64,000 bases of DNA, taken from the NCBI RefSeq assembly GCF_029962835.1, contig NC_080584.1, positions 77,590,862-77,654,861 of the forward strand. Direction: 5' to 3'. The stretch comes from Magnolia sinica. Its lineage: Eukaryota > Streptophyta > Magnoliopsida > Magnoliales > Magnoliaceae. Below, in pieces: positions 1-10,329 of the stretch. Each line of letters starts with the position of its first letter. Position 1 is the first letter of the stretch. Position numbers and translations under genes: made by a program. The notes beneath the pieces are model-generated. The model made no database searches. It was not told where the DNA came from and saw only the letters and a list, made by a program, of their open reading frames with translations.

Positions 1-660
1 CCATTCCAGTCCGTCACCTCTCAAGGACTTCTGGAATAGCCGAATTAGGGCTCTAGCATCCCCTATCATGGCATTGAGCCCACCGCAAAAAACTTTCAAA
101 TGAGCGGTGGGACATCCCATGCCGTCATATCATTGAAACTTGGGTACTTCAAAATTTGCAGGTACCCTAGCGTCTAGGAAGGGATAAAAGTCTATGAACT
201 TTGTGGAAGGGAGTTCCACCCCATGTTGCTTCTTGAGCTCGTTTCTCATAGCCTTGAGTTAGTCCTCAAAATGCTCTAAAAGTTTATCAGTTTTAAACAG
301 TTGTTGAGGAAGTGGTTGTGTCCCTTGGGGAACTCGACTGGCTTCTTCTTCATAATGATCGATTTTCTCAACATTACTGTGATCCGTGAGGAGATTTTGT
401 TGAATGAGAAGTGTCGGATGAGGGAGTTGGAGAGGAATCCCCATTGTGGTGTGAGAGTAATTATTAGGATGTACATTAGTAGATAGTAGAGGCTAAGCTT
501 GTTTGTAATGCAAATATTGTGGTTGTTCAAACTGGAATTGAAAATCTCCTCCTACCTGAGGGAGGTTGTTGGAATTAACTAGAGGGATTGGCTGAAGCGT
601 GCCTGATAAGGCATTGACTAGTTCTATTAGGGATATGTGCAGAGTCTTTTGAAGAGATAG
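1..660 (-). pseudogene. Ty3/gypsy-type retrotransposon gag fragment
   Basis: Read on the minus strand, one frame runs from about 660 to the window edge and resembles a plant Ty3/gypsy Gag core. It has a Gln/Pro-rich N-terminal part, then 'FEVPKFQ', 'YDGMGCPTAHLKVFCGGLNA' and 'ALIRLFQKSLRGDGLEW', the usual order of a retrotransposon gag domain (capsid-like). At least three in-frame stops break it: after 'HYKQA', after 'LLEHFED' (259-261) and between 'PKFQ' and 'YDG'. No protein can be made. The rest of gag and pol would lie left of the window. The gypsy assignment rests on the conserved 'CPxAHL...F...L' spacing I know from the family; no pol is visible to confirm the lineage. Confidence 0.7.
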
Positions 661-1650
661 TTGACTTTTTACTAGGCGTAGCGAAAATCATAATTTTGCT
701 ACGTAACTACTTGTGTTTTGTACATGTAGGCTGCTTCGTGGTGATCTTGGGTCTTTATCAATAGCCCTGATTTTTCCTTTAAAAAAGTACCAACAAAAAA
801 GTCGGATTTTTTGTTGGTATGAAATTTCATGCTTTATCTTGGTGTGCATGTTGAGATGGTCTTCAAGGGTCCTTGTGTCACTTTAAATTGGGATATAGGG
901 TGGTTTGTAGATCTGCGGTGAATGGCTATCTAATCATGGTTTCTATGTTATTGGTTTCATGAAGGTTTGAAGGTTCAGGTTTGGGTTCATCATCAGTTTC
1001 GATTCAACTTTGAATGCAAATTTACCAAGGTGGGGTGCCTATAGTGTATTATCTATAAAAGGAGAACATCGGTAGAAAAAGTGTGATCTTCTTAAATATT
1101 CAATGGTAAGAGACTTCTTGTAAAGGGGAATAGTGATTTAGAGAAAAGTATGCCTCGTATTCTTTGATGTCTCTTGCTCAGCAAATAAGAAAAACTGTGT
1201 TGTTGCCCCGTGAACATAGGCATACCATCAAAAGATACATAAATCTAGCATTCAGGCCCAAGGGCCACACATTAACATCATAAAGGACCAGTTCTTGGTC
1301 TTCATCAGGCCCATAACTAACACAGGAGCCTTTTTACAGGCCCAAACCAGATCAGAATCAGACCTGGATCTAGCCCGCCGCCACCCTCAGGTGGGACCCA
1401 CTGTTTAACATGCCCAAGACACTGAAAGTCTAGCCCGACGTTGCAGCAGCCCATCCAAACGGAAGATATAGCTCACGGCCATTGATTATTCCAATGCTCG
1501 TTTTTTACTAAGCAAGTGGCCTACCTAATGATTGGGCCACATTTACTTTCAGCCCAGGAATGTTCACTACAAAACAGCAGGACTGGCCTGATGAATGGAC
1601 CTTATATCAGACATGTGTGCCATGTTAAAAGATGGTGTAAGCATGGTTAC
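661..1650. other. Intergenic stretch without a recognisable gene
   Basis: No coding pattern was seen on either strand beyond short chance frames. It contains a small perfect hairpin at 788-819. I searched the minus strand here for the missing last exon of the kinase pseudogene that ends at 1651 (it should begin with Ala-Trp-x-Leu-Trp) and did not find it. Confidence 0.5.
788..819. repeat. Perfect 13-bp inverted repeat (hairpin, 6-nt loop)
   Basis: TACCAACAAAAAA (788-800) is followed by the loop GTCGGA and then TTTTTTGTTGGTA (807-819), a perfect complement. It is A/T-rich and may be the remnant of a small foldback element. No gene is next to it. Confidence 0.75.
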
Positions 1651-2904
1651 ATGTGCTACAAGGTTGGTAGAATGTTCACGGCGACCGAAACCACAGTTCC
1701 TAATATCTCTTGTGATCTCTAACAGGAAGACCCAGAACCCATAGACTTTGGATTTCCCTGAAAATCGAGTGGCGATGATGTACTTCGTGGACATGTAACC
1801 TCTGCAATTGGGCATTTTTTAGCCCAACATCACATGAAGTGGGCCTGCTTGTTACTCCTTAATGTTTAGGGTTGAAATGGGCTGGGCCAAAGCCCACCCA
1901 AGGCCCAGTCCTTAAAAAGAGAGATGATCCGGTGCTCTGAGATAATTGAGCCACTTGAAAAATAAGCCCGAGATGTCTGGTAGATCTGGCACATGTGTTA
2001 TGGGTCACCATGTAAGAATTGCACCGATCATACGATCTAGGCACCCGATCAATAGCTTATAAAATGGATGTTCAAGATTGCTTTTGTAAAAATAGGTCCA
2101 ATCAATAAAATGAGTCATTAACTCATTGGGGACCATTGTGGATTGCTTGTTGAATGACCAGATCGGCATGATTTTCAATACACGTCATGAAAGCTATGCT
2201 GGATCTAATGAACGGTCCAGATTGACTGATTAAACTATTATTTATAGTGCACTGGGAAATCATGTCTATATTTTCTTACAGGCGATGTTCAGGTATTCCT
2301 GCGAAGAGAGATTTATGAGGTGATCCGTTTGGCACGACTGTTCGTAATCCACACAAAGTAGACATTCCTAAGGTCCATCGTGATATTTATCTGGCATCTA
2401 ACTTGTTAATAAGGTCACACAAACATGAATGAAAGGAAAACAAAAATATCAGCTTGCTCCAGAACTTATGTATCCCCAGGAAGCTTTCAAAGCTAGACGT
2501 TCAATACCCGAAACTTTTTTGTGATGTGGCACACTTGAGGTTTGGATCTGCCTCGTTTGATTCTCCAATCTCCCAAAATGGATGGATGCTAGGGTTCCTT
2601 GAACAATGTAATATCTCACACTCGTAAATCCTTGATTCTTCTCCTCTTACTAAGACTACGGAATATGTTTGTGAATTATGGCCAATAATAAGTATATAAG
2701 CATTGATTTCAAATCCAAAGGTTAATCATATTATGGCAACTTTACGCGGAGAAATGTCTTTACAGGGGTGCATGATCACTACGATATTTGGGTCTTCGAT
2801 GAATTTCATCAGCCCCGTACGGAGAGTAGAGTGGTTGATATATTATGGTGCAGCCCACGTAACTTTGCCACGGAAAAGAACCACCTAGAATTGCCTGTGA
2901 TGGA

Positions 2905-3305
2905 AAGCTAGGTGGGGCCCACCATGATGTTTGTTATAAATTCTATCCTGTCCATCCGATTTTTCTAGCCATGTCAGGCCATTGGGCTAAAAAATGAAGC
3001 AGATCCAAACTTAAGTGAGCCGCATGCCAGGAAAAATGAGGGTTGAATATACACCGTTGAAATGTTAATTCGCAGGGACACAAGTTTTGCATTAGGCTAA
3101 TATTTTTGTATTTTCAGATACCTTATGAATGGTATGGATGGCATATAAACATGACGGTAGACCACAGGGAGGTTTCCAGGCTACGCATTTCCTTACCTAC
3201 TTTTTCACGTCCTGCGGGCCACTTGAGTTTTGGATCAGCATCAATTTTGGTTCCCTGTCCGGATAGACGGATGGACGGGATAGATTTCTTACAAACATCA
3301 GGACA
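2905..3305. repeat. Degenerate foldback (MITE-like) element, family A
   Basis: It opens with 'ggtggggcccaccatgatgt' and carries the family body words in order (a 'cagatccaaact' block, a 'caccgttgaaa' block, 'atatttttgtattttcag', 'ggccacttgagttttgga'), closing with an inverted version of its start near 3300. Ends are worn and no target duplication was found. It lies in intron 5 of the kinase pseudogene. Confidence 0.6.
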
Positions 3306-3332
3306 GCGAGAGCGAGCGGTTTGGATGGTGTC

Positions 3333-3715
3333 AAAGCCCTGTAAGCCCAATATGATGTATGCATTTTATCCACCGTCCATCCATTTTTCCCACTCATTTT
3401 ATGGTTGGAGCTGAAAATCGAGGTAGATCCAAAGCTCGAGTGGACCATACCATAGGAAACAGTGGGGATAATGATGTCCACCGTTGAAACCATCTTAGGC
3501 CCGCAGATATCAGCTTGATCCAAAACTTTTGTGGCAAAAGAATATTTCAATGGTAAGCATTGAATCACTACTGTTTTCTGTGGTATGGTCCACTTGAGTT
3601 TTGAATCTACCTCACTTTTAGGCTCCCCTTAAAATTATCTCGAAATTTGGATAAATGGTGTAGATAAAACACATACATCGTCAAGGGCCCACAGAGATTT
3701 GACACTAGCTAACTG
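3333..3715. repeat. Degenerate foldback (MITE-like) element, family A
   Basis: The left arm 'cccaatatgatgtatgcatt' and the right arm 'acatacatcgtcaagggccc' are inverted relatives. Between them are the family blocks ('gtggaccataccataggaaac', 'ttgatccaaaacttttgtgg', 'gtggtatggtccacttgag'). The usual central block (fall in 'catccaatctgttgat') is missing, so this copy carries an internal deletion. It sits next to another copy in the same pseudogene intron. Confidence 0.6.
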
Positions 3716-4712
3716 GCTTGATTTTTACATGGCCCACACTAAAAAGTAGGCCAAAGTCAAAATTCAGACCCTTTAGTGAATCAAGCCCACCATGCCAATG
3801 GAAACAATTTAGAGAACCTTGTACACTATTCGAATAGTTTGAGTCACCCGAACCACAGATGGAGCTGATTTTTCAGTTCTAGTTCTAAATAGGGTGACCC
3901 ACCAAATGGTTGGGATAGATGTCACATCAACACCATGATGGGGCCCACCCTTACCACCATCCTTTTCCAAAGTTAGGTGAAATAACTCCATAAGTTTATG
4001 TTAATTATTACCTAATTTTTGAGCTGCTTGTACATCCATCCATTTGGACTAGAGAGTTTCTCTTAAATAATACTGAAAAAACATAAAAACCCATTCATGT
4101 ATTAGAGAAATTTGCCTGAGCTTTCGAGTCTACTCAACTCGACTGGGTTTTGAGTCAAATTCAAGTTTTCATATTTTTAAATTATGATTTAAACCCAAGG
4201 TCCCAAACAAGAACTGGAAATAAATTCAACGATTGCACCATGGCAAGCCCCATTAGGTACATCCAAAAAGTAAATTGTTTTTTCTTCTGCTAAGGCAAAT
4301 ACTACTTACTATGTCCCAACAGCCCTACTTGTATTTTCTTGGATTTGATTTCCTCCAAATATCCTCGCCATGCCGAAGTCCGAAATTTTGAGATTCTTAC
4401 TATCCAGCAGTATCCTAGCGGGCTTCAAATCCTGGTAGTTAATCTTCAATCTAGGACATTCATGTAGATGACGAAGTCCTTCAGCAATCTCTTCTACAAT
4501 GCGTAACCGTTTCGTCCAGTTCAGCACCGACTGTTTGGTTTGATCTGAACCATATGATAAAGCTATTGAAACATGCAAATCAAAACACCTGCATTTTTAA
4601 CTAAAAATCTCCATGAAATTGTATATATTCTTTTCAATCTGCAATGTAAAAGCATTGTTTCATACTACATTAGTTATGTTCGGTGGTAGTTCAGGTAATT
4701 GCTTATTTAGTA

Positions 4713-5604
4713 TGCGTTTGTGATGTAGAGTGGCTCGCAGACACTTTCATGGCAAAGATGGACTAGAAAAGGCCCCATCGGATGCGGAAGTGATCAGGAC
4801 TGTCAAAACCTTAAAACATTAATCATGGACTGGAATGAGTTTAATTTTCGACGTATCATATATGATTTTGAGTAAGAGAAGCTAGTTTATGCGGGGTTGC
4901 CTATGCCGGATTTGAGATTCCATCAGATCAAGGGTTAAAAGTCCATTTCTTTTTCGTTTTTACTATAAATAGTAATTTTTAATTTGATCATCACTTTCGA
5001 TCCTTTGAATTGTAAGATTACTGCCCAACATGAAAAGGGCTTTAAAAAATTGGAGAATAACATGGTTAGGCCAAATTAGACGGTTTTTGATTGTCTATAA
5101 ATAGTAAATCACGTTTTTTGGGAATTTTAGCTGGAGTTTGAGTTTAAAACTTTATCCTATGTTTGAGTTCAATATTTAAAGGATTGTAATTTCTTTTTTT
5201 TTTTTAATCGTCAATCAATTTATTTTCAAATTTATTAGAAATCATTTTATTTCATCCCTCGTAGATCCGAGGAAACTCTGTGAGGAATCCAGAGAGCTCA
5301 ACTACCCCTGAGGACAACTGTGATCAACCTCATCACCTCCTTTCCTGCATCAGTTTGGATGCACAACTATATTGGATTGAGAATGTTGAGGAAATGGCTA
5401 AAATTGACATCTGATATTCAGGAGTCAGTAGCCCTCATTTGGCGTTTCTTTCGAAAATCCAACTTGAAAGTGGTGTAATTGCAATTTAGAGATCAGACAC
5501 TCCATTGAATGATAGAGAAAGTAAAATTGACTCATTTCCAGTTTATCTGAGCAAATCAAATGCAATTTAATTTGACGGTGCATCCAAACACACCAAAAGG
5601 GCAA
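4713..5604. mobile_element. TIR element (MITE, family B) split by a solo LTR
   Basis: The terminal sequence GCGTTTG (4714-4720) is cut by the LTR and resumes as GTTTGGATGCAC at 5353. The opposite end near 5580-5600 reads GGTGCATCCAAACACACC, giving inverted termini of the type GTGTTTGGATGCAC. Without the LTR the element is about 260 bp. A second copy with the same termini lies at 48173-48425. I could not settle its target duplication, so the superfamily is open. It lies in intron 4 of the kinase pseudogene. Confidence 0.65.
4721..5352 (+). mobile_element. Solo LTR with 5-bp target duplication GTTTG
   Basis: It begins TGATGTAGAG, ends CTGCATCA, and is bounded by GTTTG at 4716-4720 and 5353-5357. 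It aligns along its length with the LTR at 8870-9593: the same start, the shared '(c)tataaatagtaa' words, and the same tail 'ctgtgaggaatccagagag'. There is no primer-binding site or internal sequence after it, so it is a solo LTR left by LTR-LTR recombination. It is clearly more diverged and shorter than the 8870 copy. Confidence 0.85.
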
Positions 5605-6605
5605 TCTTGTAGAGATTATGATCAAAGGAGTGTTAGGAAAATCTAACCGGGGAGAATGGCATCCAAGCTTTCGTTGGGCATGTACTCATAGACCAACAAC
5701 TTCTCTTCTCCTTCAATGCAACATCCCAAAACCCTAACAAGATTACTGTGAGGGAATTTTGCATTCGACGCCACCATATTCTTGAACTCTTCTAAGCCTT
5801 TTTCAGAACTTTTGGACAGTCTTTCCACAGCTATTTCATTCCCCTCTGGGAGCATGCCCTGGAGAATATCATCGAACAAGGAAAAGTTCACCAAATTAGA
5901 TTAATCCATGCTACTGTGACACAACCCAATATGATCAAAGTCACACATCAGGTGGGCCCCACTGTATAGATTACCAGGGTTGTAACTCGAGCTGGGATGC
6001 TCTATCTGGTGGGGCGCACAAGTATGCGAGTATATGTGGGGTCCACCTGATGAGCTGCTTGGATCCAGCACGCTGGCACGCGTGGTTGTGTGTGCCTTTT
6101 ACTGAGAACGCGCCATGTTAGAAAAGCCAGAACTACCTTGTAAACAGGACCAAACCCTCCTTCTCGAAGCTTATTTTAATCACTGAAATTGCTTGTTGCA
6201 GCTGCTAGTGTGCTGAAATCGAACAATGGCAGCTCTGAGACATTCATTTGCATTGGACCATCTTTTGATAGAGTCGAATTTGAAGACTCCGTTGATTCCT
6301 CTATATGCATGCCCAGATCAAACACCTCCTCTTTCTTCTGGCCTTTGTTCTTCTTCATTTTGTTCTTCTTCCTTGATTCTAGAACAAGCAGTAAACAGAG
6401 TTTCAACATGATCAATATGAAGTGTATCGGGATGTAAGTGATAATGGTGTGATATTTACCTCCTTTTCTTGTCATCCTCCTCCAGAAGAACTAAGTAGGA
6501 ACTGCAACAATCGTTCCTACGGCTGCGATGATAGCCTTAACGTTTCTCTTTCTATCTCCATTTCTAAAGAAAAATAGCTAACATTCGTTTGTGCTGTGAG
6601 GGCTT

Positions 6606-6850
6606 TAATTTCTGTCGTAACTGTGGGCCCATCATAAGGTAAAACATAAAGATCACTTGATCCAAAACTTCTGTGGCCTTCAATCTGCACTGCTTCATGT
6701 GGTGTGGTCCGCTTGAGTCTTCAATCTGTCTCCAAATAAGCTTACCCTATAAATGATCTTTCAAAATGGATGGACGGAATGGATGAAACATATAAGTCAC
6801 GATGGCCCCACAAAGCCCTTGATGGGACCGTCATCTCTAGCTAGGTGCTC
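6606..6850. repeat. Foldback element fragment, family A
   Basis: It holds a 'gtgggcccatcataaggtaa' start, then directly the right-half blocks ('ttgatccaaaacttctgtgg', 'tggtgtggtccgcttgag', 'atggatggacggaatgg', 'gatggccccacaaagccc'). The left half has been lost. It lies just upstream of the pseudogene transmembrane exon. Confidence 0.55.
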
Positions 6851-7009
6851 GTGGGGTAGTAGCCAATCCGCGTCCGTTTCCTATGAAAACTCCATCCTCT
6901 CTAATGTGTACGCTTGTACCGTATAGCCTACCATTTTTAGGCTGTAAGCACGCCTCCAGAGAGGTAATGCTGCCTTTGTAAGGAAAACGCATTGCGAGAA
7001 AAAGGGGGC

Positions 7010-7390
7010 CTTTGGTGGATCACTAACTGTGGGCTCATCATAATGTATGTGAATTAAATAAACGTAGTCCGTCCGTTCCAGAGGCTTATTTTAGGGCAAT
7101 TTTCCAAAAATAAAGCTGATACGAATCTTAGATAGACCACACCATAGGAAAATGCAAATACCTGGACGAAGGGACCTCACAAATATCAGCTTGATTCAAA
7201 ACTTTTGTTGTCCACGAGAAGTTTTAACAGTCAGTCACTATCTTTTTCCTGTGGTGTGATCCAGGTGAGATTTTAGTCTGCATCTTTTTTGGAATCAACT
7301 GCTGAAATGAGCTTTCAAAAAGGATGAACGGTGTGGATGTAAGTTAAATATATTCCAGTAGGGCCTACAGCCAAGGATTGGCCTCGACGT
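7010..7390. repeat. Foldback element, family A, degenerate
   Basis: 'actgtgggctcatcataatg' at the left and 'gtagggcctacagccaagg' at the right face each other. Between them are the typical blocks 'agaccacaccataggaaaa', 'cagcttgattcaaaactttt' and 'tcctgtggtgtgatccaggt'. The ends are too worn to define a target duplication. Confidence 0.55.
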
Positions 7391-7531
7391 ATGTTGGGCA
7401 TCCATCGAAGCCGCACTCTTATTGAAGACTTTTTTGGGCGGCATGGATAAATTTCGGAACTCTGATTGAAGACTTTTTCTGGCCAGTCTGCATAAATTTA
7501 AGGATTTTAATCTAAGACCCGATAAAAAAGG

Positions 7532-7807
7532 GGCGGGGATTAGGTACTGCCCCCGCTGTTCCGAGCTCGGGACAGGCAGAGGCTACGAGGTCTGCCGTAA
7601 TGTATTACTTTTATCCACACCGTTCATCTAGTCTGTAATATAATTTAAAAATACTGGACCGAAAATAAGATATATCCAAAGTTAAGTGTACCACACCAGA
7701 GGAAGAAACCGTGCTAAGGACGCCCACCATTGAAACCTAATTAGGCTCTACCGTGTCGTTTATTTTTCATCCGAACTGTTGATATGGTCACATGCACATT
7801 TATGAAG

Positions 7808-7903
<96 letters not shown>

Positions 7904-8135
7904 TCATCTTGATCTAAAACTTCGGTGGTCCCTCAGAATTTTTCAATGGTAGGAATTTAATTACCACTGTGTGATCCATTTGAGCTTTGACTATGTCTTA
8001 TTTTTAGTCTAATATTTTATAATTATATAAAAAAATAGATGGACGGTTTGGATAAAGTTCATGCATCACAGTAGCGCTCGGAGCCTTTGCCTATACGGAG
8101 CTCGGAACAGGCGGGGTAGTACTTAATTCGCGCAC
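7532..8135. mobile_element. Foldback element with GC-rich TIRs, containing a (TA)n(GA)n tract
   Basis: The left end 'gattaggtactgcccccgct' plus 'ttccgagctcgggacagg' is matched in inverted form at the right by 'ggagctcggaacaggcgggg' and 'tagtacttaattcgcgc', so the TIRs are at least 40 bp. The interior carries family A body blocks. A long compound microsatellite sits in its middle. The flanks (gataaaaaa versus ctgaaaaag) are only weakly alike, so I do not claim a target duplication. Confidence 0.65.
7811..7902. repeat. Compound microsatellite (TA)n(GA)n
   Basis: About 23 TA units run straight into about 21 GA units, within a foldback element. The same TA-to-GA order occurs at 49011-49140 and 53128-53236. 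Confidence 0.95.
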
Positions 8136-9301
8136 TGAAAAAGAATCGGAATCAATAAAGAATCTTAGACACTGTCAGTCCACTGGTTTAACCGGCTCAC
8201 TTCGGACGCGGATGTCATGCGAGAGCCTTTCGCATGAAGTTCCTAACTGACCTAGGTGGGGCCCACTGTGATGTTTGTAAGAAATACTCTTCGTTCATCT
8301 GTTTTGTGAGTTCATTTTAGGATATGAAGCCAAAACTGAACCATATTCAATGCCCAAGTGGGCCAAGAGCGTGATAGTTAAACATCCACGATTGGAATAT
8401 TTATGAGGCTACATAAGTTTTAAATCATGCTAATATTTGTGTTTTCAGTTCATCCCAAGTTTTGAATGACATTACGGTATGGATGGCATTTAAACATTAC
8501 TGTCCAACTTGGAGAGATTTCAACCATAGGAATTTCCCTGACCACAAATTTCTTTTGTTACGTTTGGTATGGCCACTTGAGTTTGGAAACGGATTGGATA
8601 GTCCCCTGCCTCTAGCTCCATGGCTGGTGGTTGGTGCTCCATGGCCTCGCCATGATGTATGTGTTTCATCCATTTTTACTAATCATTTTAAGGTTTTATA
8701 CCAAAAATAAGAGGGATGTAAATCTCGGGTGAACCACACTATAGGAAAACAATAGTGATTGGATATTCACAATTAAAATCCTCCTTAGACCACTTTACCG
8801 TTTATTTGACATCCAATATATGGATCCGGTGAAATAGGCCCAGATGAAAAAAACAAAGATCAGCAAAACTGATGTAGAGCGGGTCGCGGACAGTTTCATG
8901 GCCAAGATGGATCAGAAAAGGCCCGGTCGACGACAGAAGTGATCCGGACCATCGGACCTTAGATCGGGCGTATCTCGCAATCCGGAAGGAGTTAGCTGAC
9001 GTAAAATATATGATTTTGGGGTAGAACGAGCTACTTTAGCCAACCAACCCTGCTACGCGGGGTTGCGCCGCCCGGAATTGCGAAAAACCCCTTGATTGAC
9101 GGTCGTTTCCCTGTTTTAATTTCGTTTTTACTATAAATAGTAAGTTTTAGTTTGATTGTAACTCTTCATCTGTTGGGCTTTAGGAGTTGCGCCCAACGTG
9201 AAAAGAGCTTAGAATAATTAGGGGAACGGTTTGGTGAAGCCAAATAGGACACTTACTATTTTTGGCCGAAAACCTTGCGCACTAGTAGACATCACGACCG
9301 T

Positions 9302-9329
9302 CTATAAATAGTAAGTTTACTATTTATAG
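9302..9329. promoter_or_regulatory. Palindrome containing two opposed TATAAATA boxes
   Basis: CTATAAATAGTAA, two bases GT, then TTACTATTTATAG: 13-bp perfect arms placing a TATAAATA motif on each strand within the LTR of the 8870 element. The related solo LTR at 4721 keeps only one arm ('tctataaatagtaaatc'). It is a plausible core promoter of the LTR; function is inferred from the motif alone. Confidence 0.5.
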
Positions 9330-9596
9330 TAAGTCGCGGATTCTAGGAGTTTGAGTTGTAGTTTGATTATGATTTCTTTCCCATTGCTTGATACCCTTAT
9401 TTAAAGGGTTGTAAACTCGATTTTAATCATTCATCAATCAATTTCGAATTTATTAGAATTTATTTCTATTTTCTGCTTTCTTTCCTCGTGGATTCGAGAA
9501 GTCTCTGTGAGGAGTCCAGAGAAGTTCCGTGGATTCGGAATAGTTATCCTCTTGAGGAAGACGGTGCTCGACCTCACGTCCTCCCCTGCGTCAGTT

Positions 9597-9608
9597 TGGT
9601 ATCAAAGC
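9597..9608 (+). other. Primer-binding site complementary to initiator tRNA-Met
   Basis: TGGTATCAAAGC lies three bases after the LTR end (TCA). The plant retrotransposon consensus is TGGTATCAGAGC, so there is one difference. It fixes the LTR orientation as plus. Confidence 0.85.
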
Positions 9609-10329
9609 GAGGTTTCTCCTCGGATTGATGGCTTCTAACGACGGGTCGGGCAACAATCCCATGGGCGGTGCTCCAGGGAATTTACCTTTAAACTAAAACT
9701 TACTATTTATAGTAAAAATGAAATTAAAACAGGGAAACGACCATCGATCAAGGGGTTTTTAGCAATTCCAGGCTGGGTAACCCGGCGTAGCTGGATTGGT
9801 TGGCTAAAGTAGCTCGTTCTACCCCAAAATCATATATTTTACGTCAGCTAACTCCTTCCGGATTGCGAGATACGCCCGATCTAAGGTCCGATGGTCCGTA
9901 TCACTTCTGTCGTCGACCGGGCCTTTTCTGATCCATCTTGGCCATAAAACTGTCCGCGACCCGCTCTACATCAAAAACTTTTATGGCCCTAAAAAAGTTT
10001 TTAATGGCCCACGCTCATTCAACACTTTCCTATAATGTGGTTCACTTAAGCCATAAAATGATCTGCAAAAATAGATGTACGGCATGGATGAAACACATAC
10101 ATCATGGTGGGGCCCACAGAGCACCGACAACCAGCCATTGGCTGGTGGCAGGGGGAGTAGCCAACCTGTTTCCCTTGAGTCTTGGATCCTGCTGACTTTT
10201 GGTCTCGTTTCCTGAGCTCACGAAACGGATAGAGGGAGTGGTTTCCTGCCAAACGTCAGATTAGGCACACCTAAGTTTCCAAGAACTTACTGCAAAAATT
10301 GCTTTCGCAGGAAATCCGGGTCCGCTCTG

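Larger units (their letters stand above)
1651..6563 (-). pseudogene. Truncated G-type lectin S-receptor-like kinase pseudogene (exons 2-6)
   Basis: Decayed paralogue of the two intact kinase genes in this window. Exons by homology: transmembrane exon 6563-6460, with a TAG stop in the membrane segment and one net base lost; exon 3 at 6378-6137, ending at '[10 protein letters not shown]', with a stop just before 'NKL' and the first glycine-loop Gly changed to Arg; exon 4 at 5858-5648 (211 nt, open); exon 5 at 4544-4310 (235 nt, one codon short); exon 6 at 1801-1651 (151 nt, with TAA formed across the exon 5/6 join). Catalytic residues are lost: 'AVK' is 'AVE', the C-helix Glu is Met ('EFKNMV'), and HRD is 'YQD'; DFG remains. 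The lectin exon 1 and last exon 7 are absent. The 2.5-kb intron 5 is filled with foldback repeats, and intron 4 holds a TIR element split by a solo LTR. It looks closer to the minus-strand gene ('[18 protein letters not shown]'). Confidence 0.88.
8870..9973 (+). mobile_element. LTR element with inverted LTR ends (LTR-PBS-gag start-inverted U3)
   Basis: A complete LTR (8870-9593, TGATGTAG...TGCGTCA) is followed by a primer-binding site and an ATG with a short frame starting 'MASNDGSGNNPMGG' (9628, stop after about 22 codons). Then, at about 9690-9973, comes a reverse-complement copy of the first 285 bases of the same LTR. The outer ends are therefore both LTR 5' ends, in opposite orientation. 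The direct repeat AAAAC flanks the whole unit exactly (8865-8869 and 9974-9978), as for an integrase-mediated insertion of one linear molecule. By eye the arms differ at roughly 5 percent of positions. There is no second LTR in the normal orientation, no pol and no polypurine tract. A mis-primed or template-switched reverse transcript is my inference. Confidence 0.85.
8585..10173. mobile_element. Mutator-like foldback MITE, interrupted; 9-bp TSD
   Basis: The termini are GGAAACGGATTGG at the left and AGCCAACCTGTTTCC at the right, inverted copies of each other. The direct repeats outside are CTTGAGTTT (8576-8584) and CTTGAGTCT (10174-10182), 8 of 9 identical. About 480 bp belongs to the element; the remainder is the 1104-bp insertion at 8870-9973 with its 5-bp duplication. 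The body is near-palindromic, like the copies at 33032 and 34493. Nine-base duplications with long TIRs are characteristic of Mutator-like transposons. No transposase is encoded, so it must have been moved in trans. Confidence 0.85.
8245..10260. mobile_element. Older foldback element (family A), outermost layer of a nest
   Basis: The left part, 'aggtggggcccactgtgatg' to 'ggccacttgagttt' at 8584, resumes after the inner element at 10174 with 'cttgagtcttggatcctgct' and 'ttttggtctc'. This is exactly the next block of the family consensus. The younger element 8585-10173 therefore landed inside this one. The right terminus is not clear and is placed roughly. Confidence 0.6.

Noticed and set aside
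9597-9608. tRNA-Met gene fragment
   Set aside because: It is only the 12-base complement of the tRNA 3' end next to an LTR, that is, a primer-binding site.
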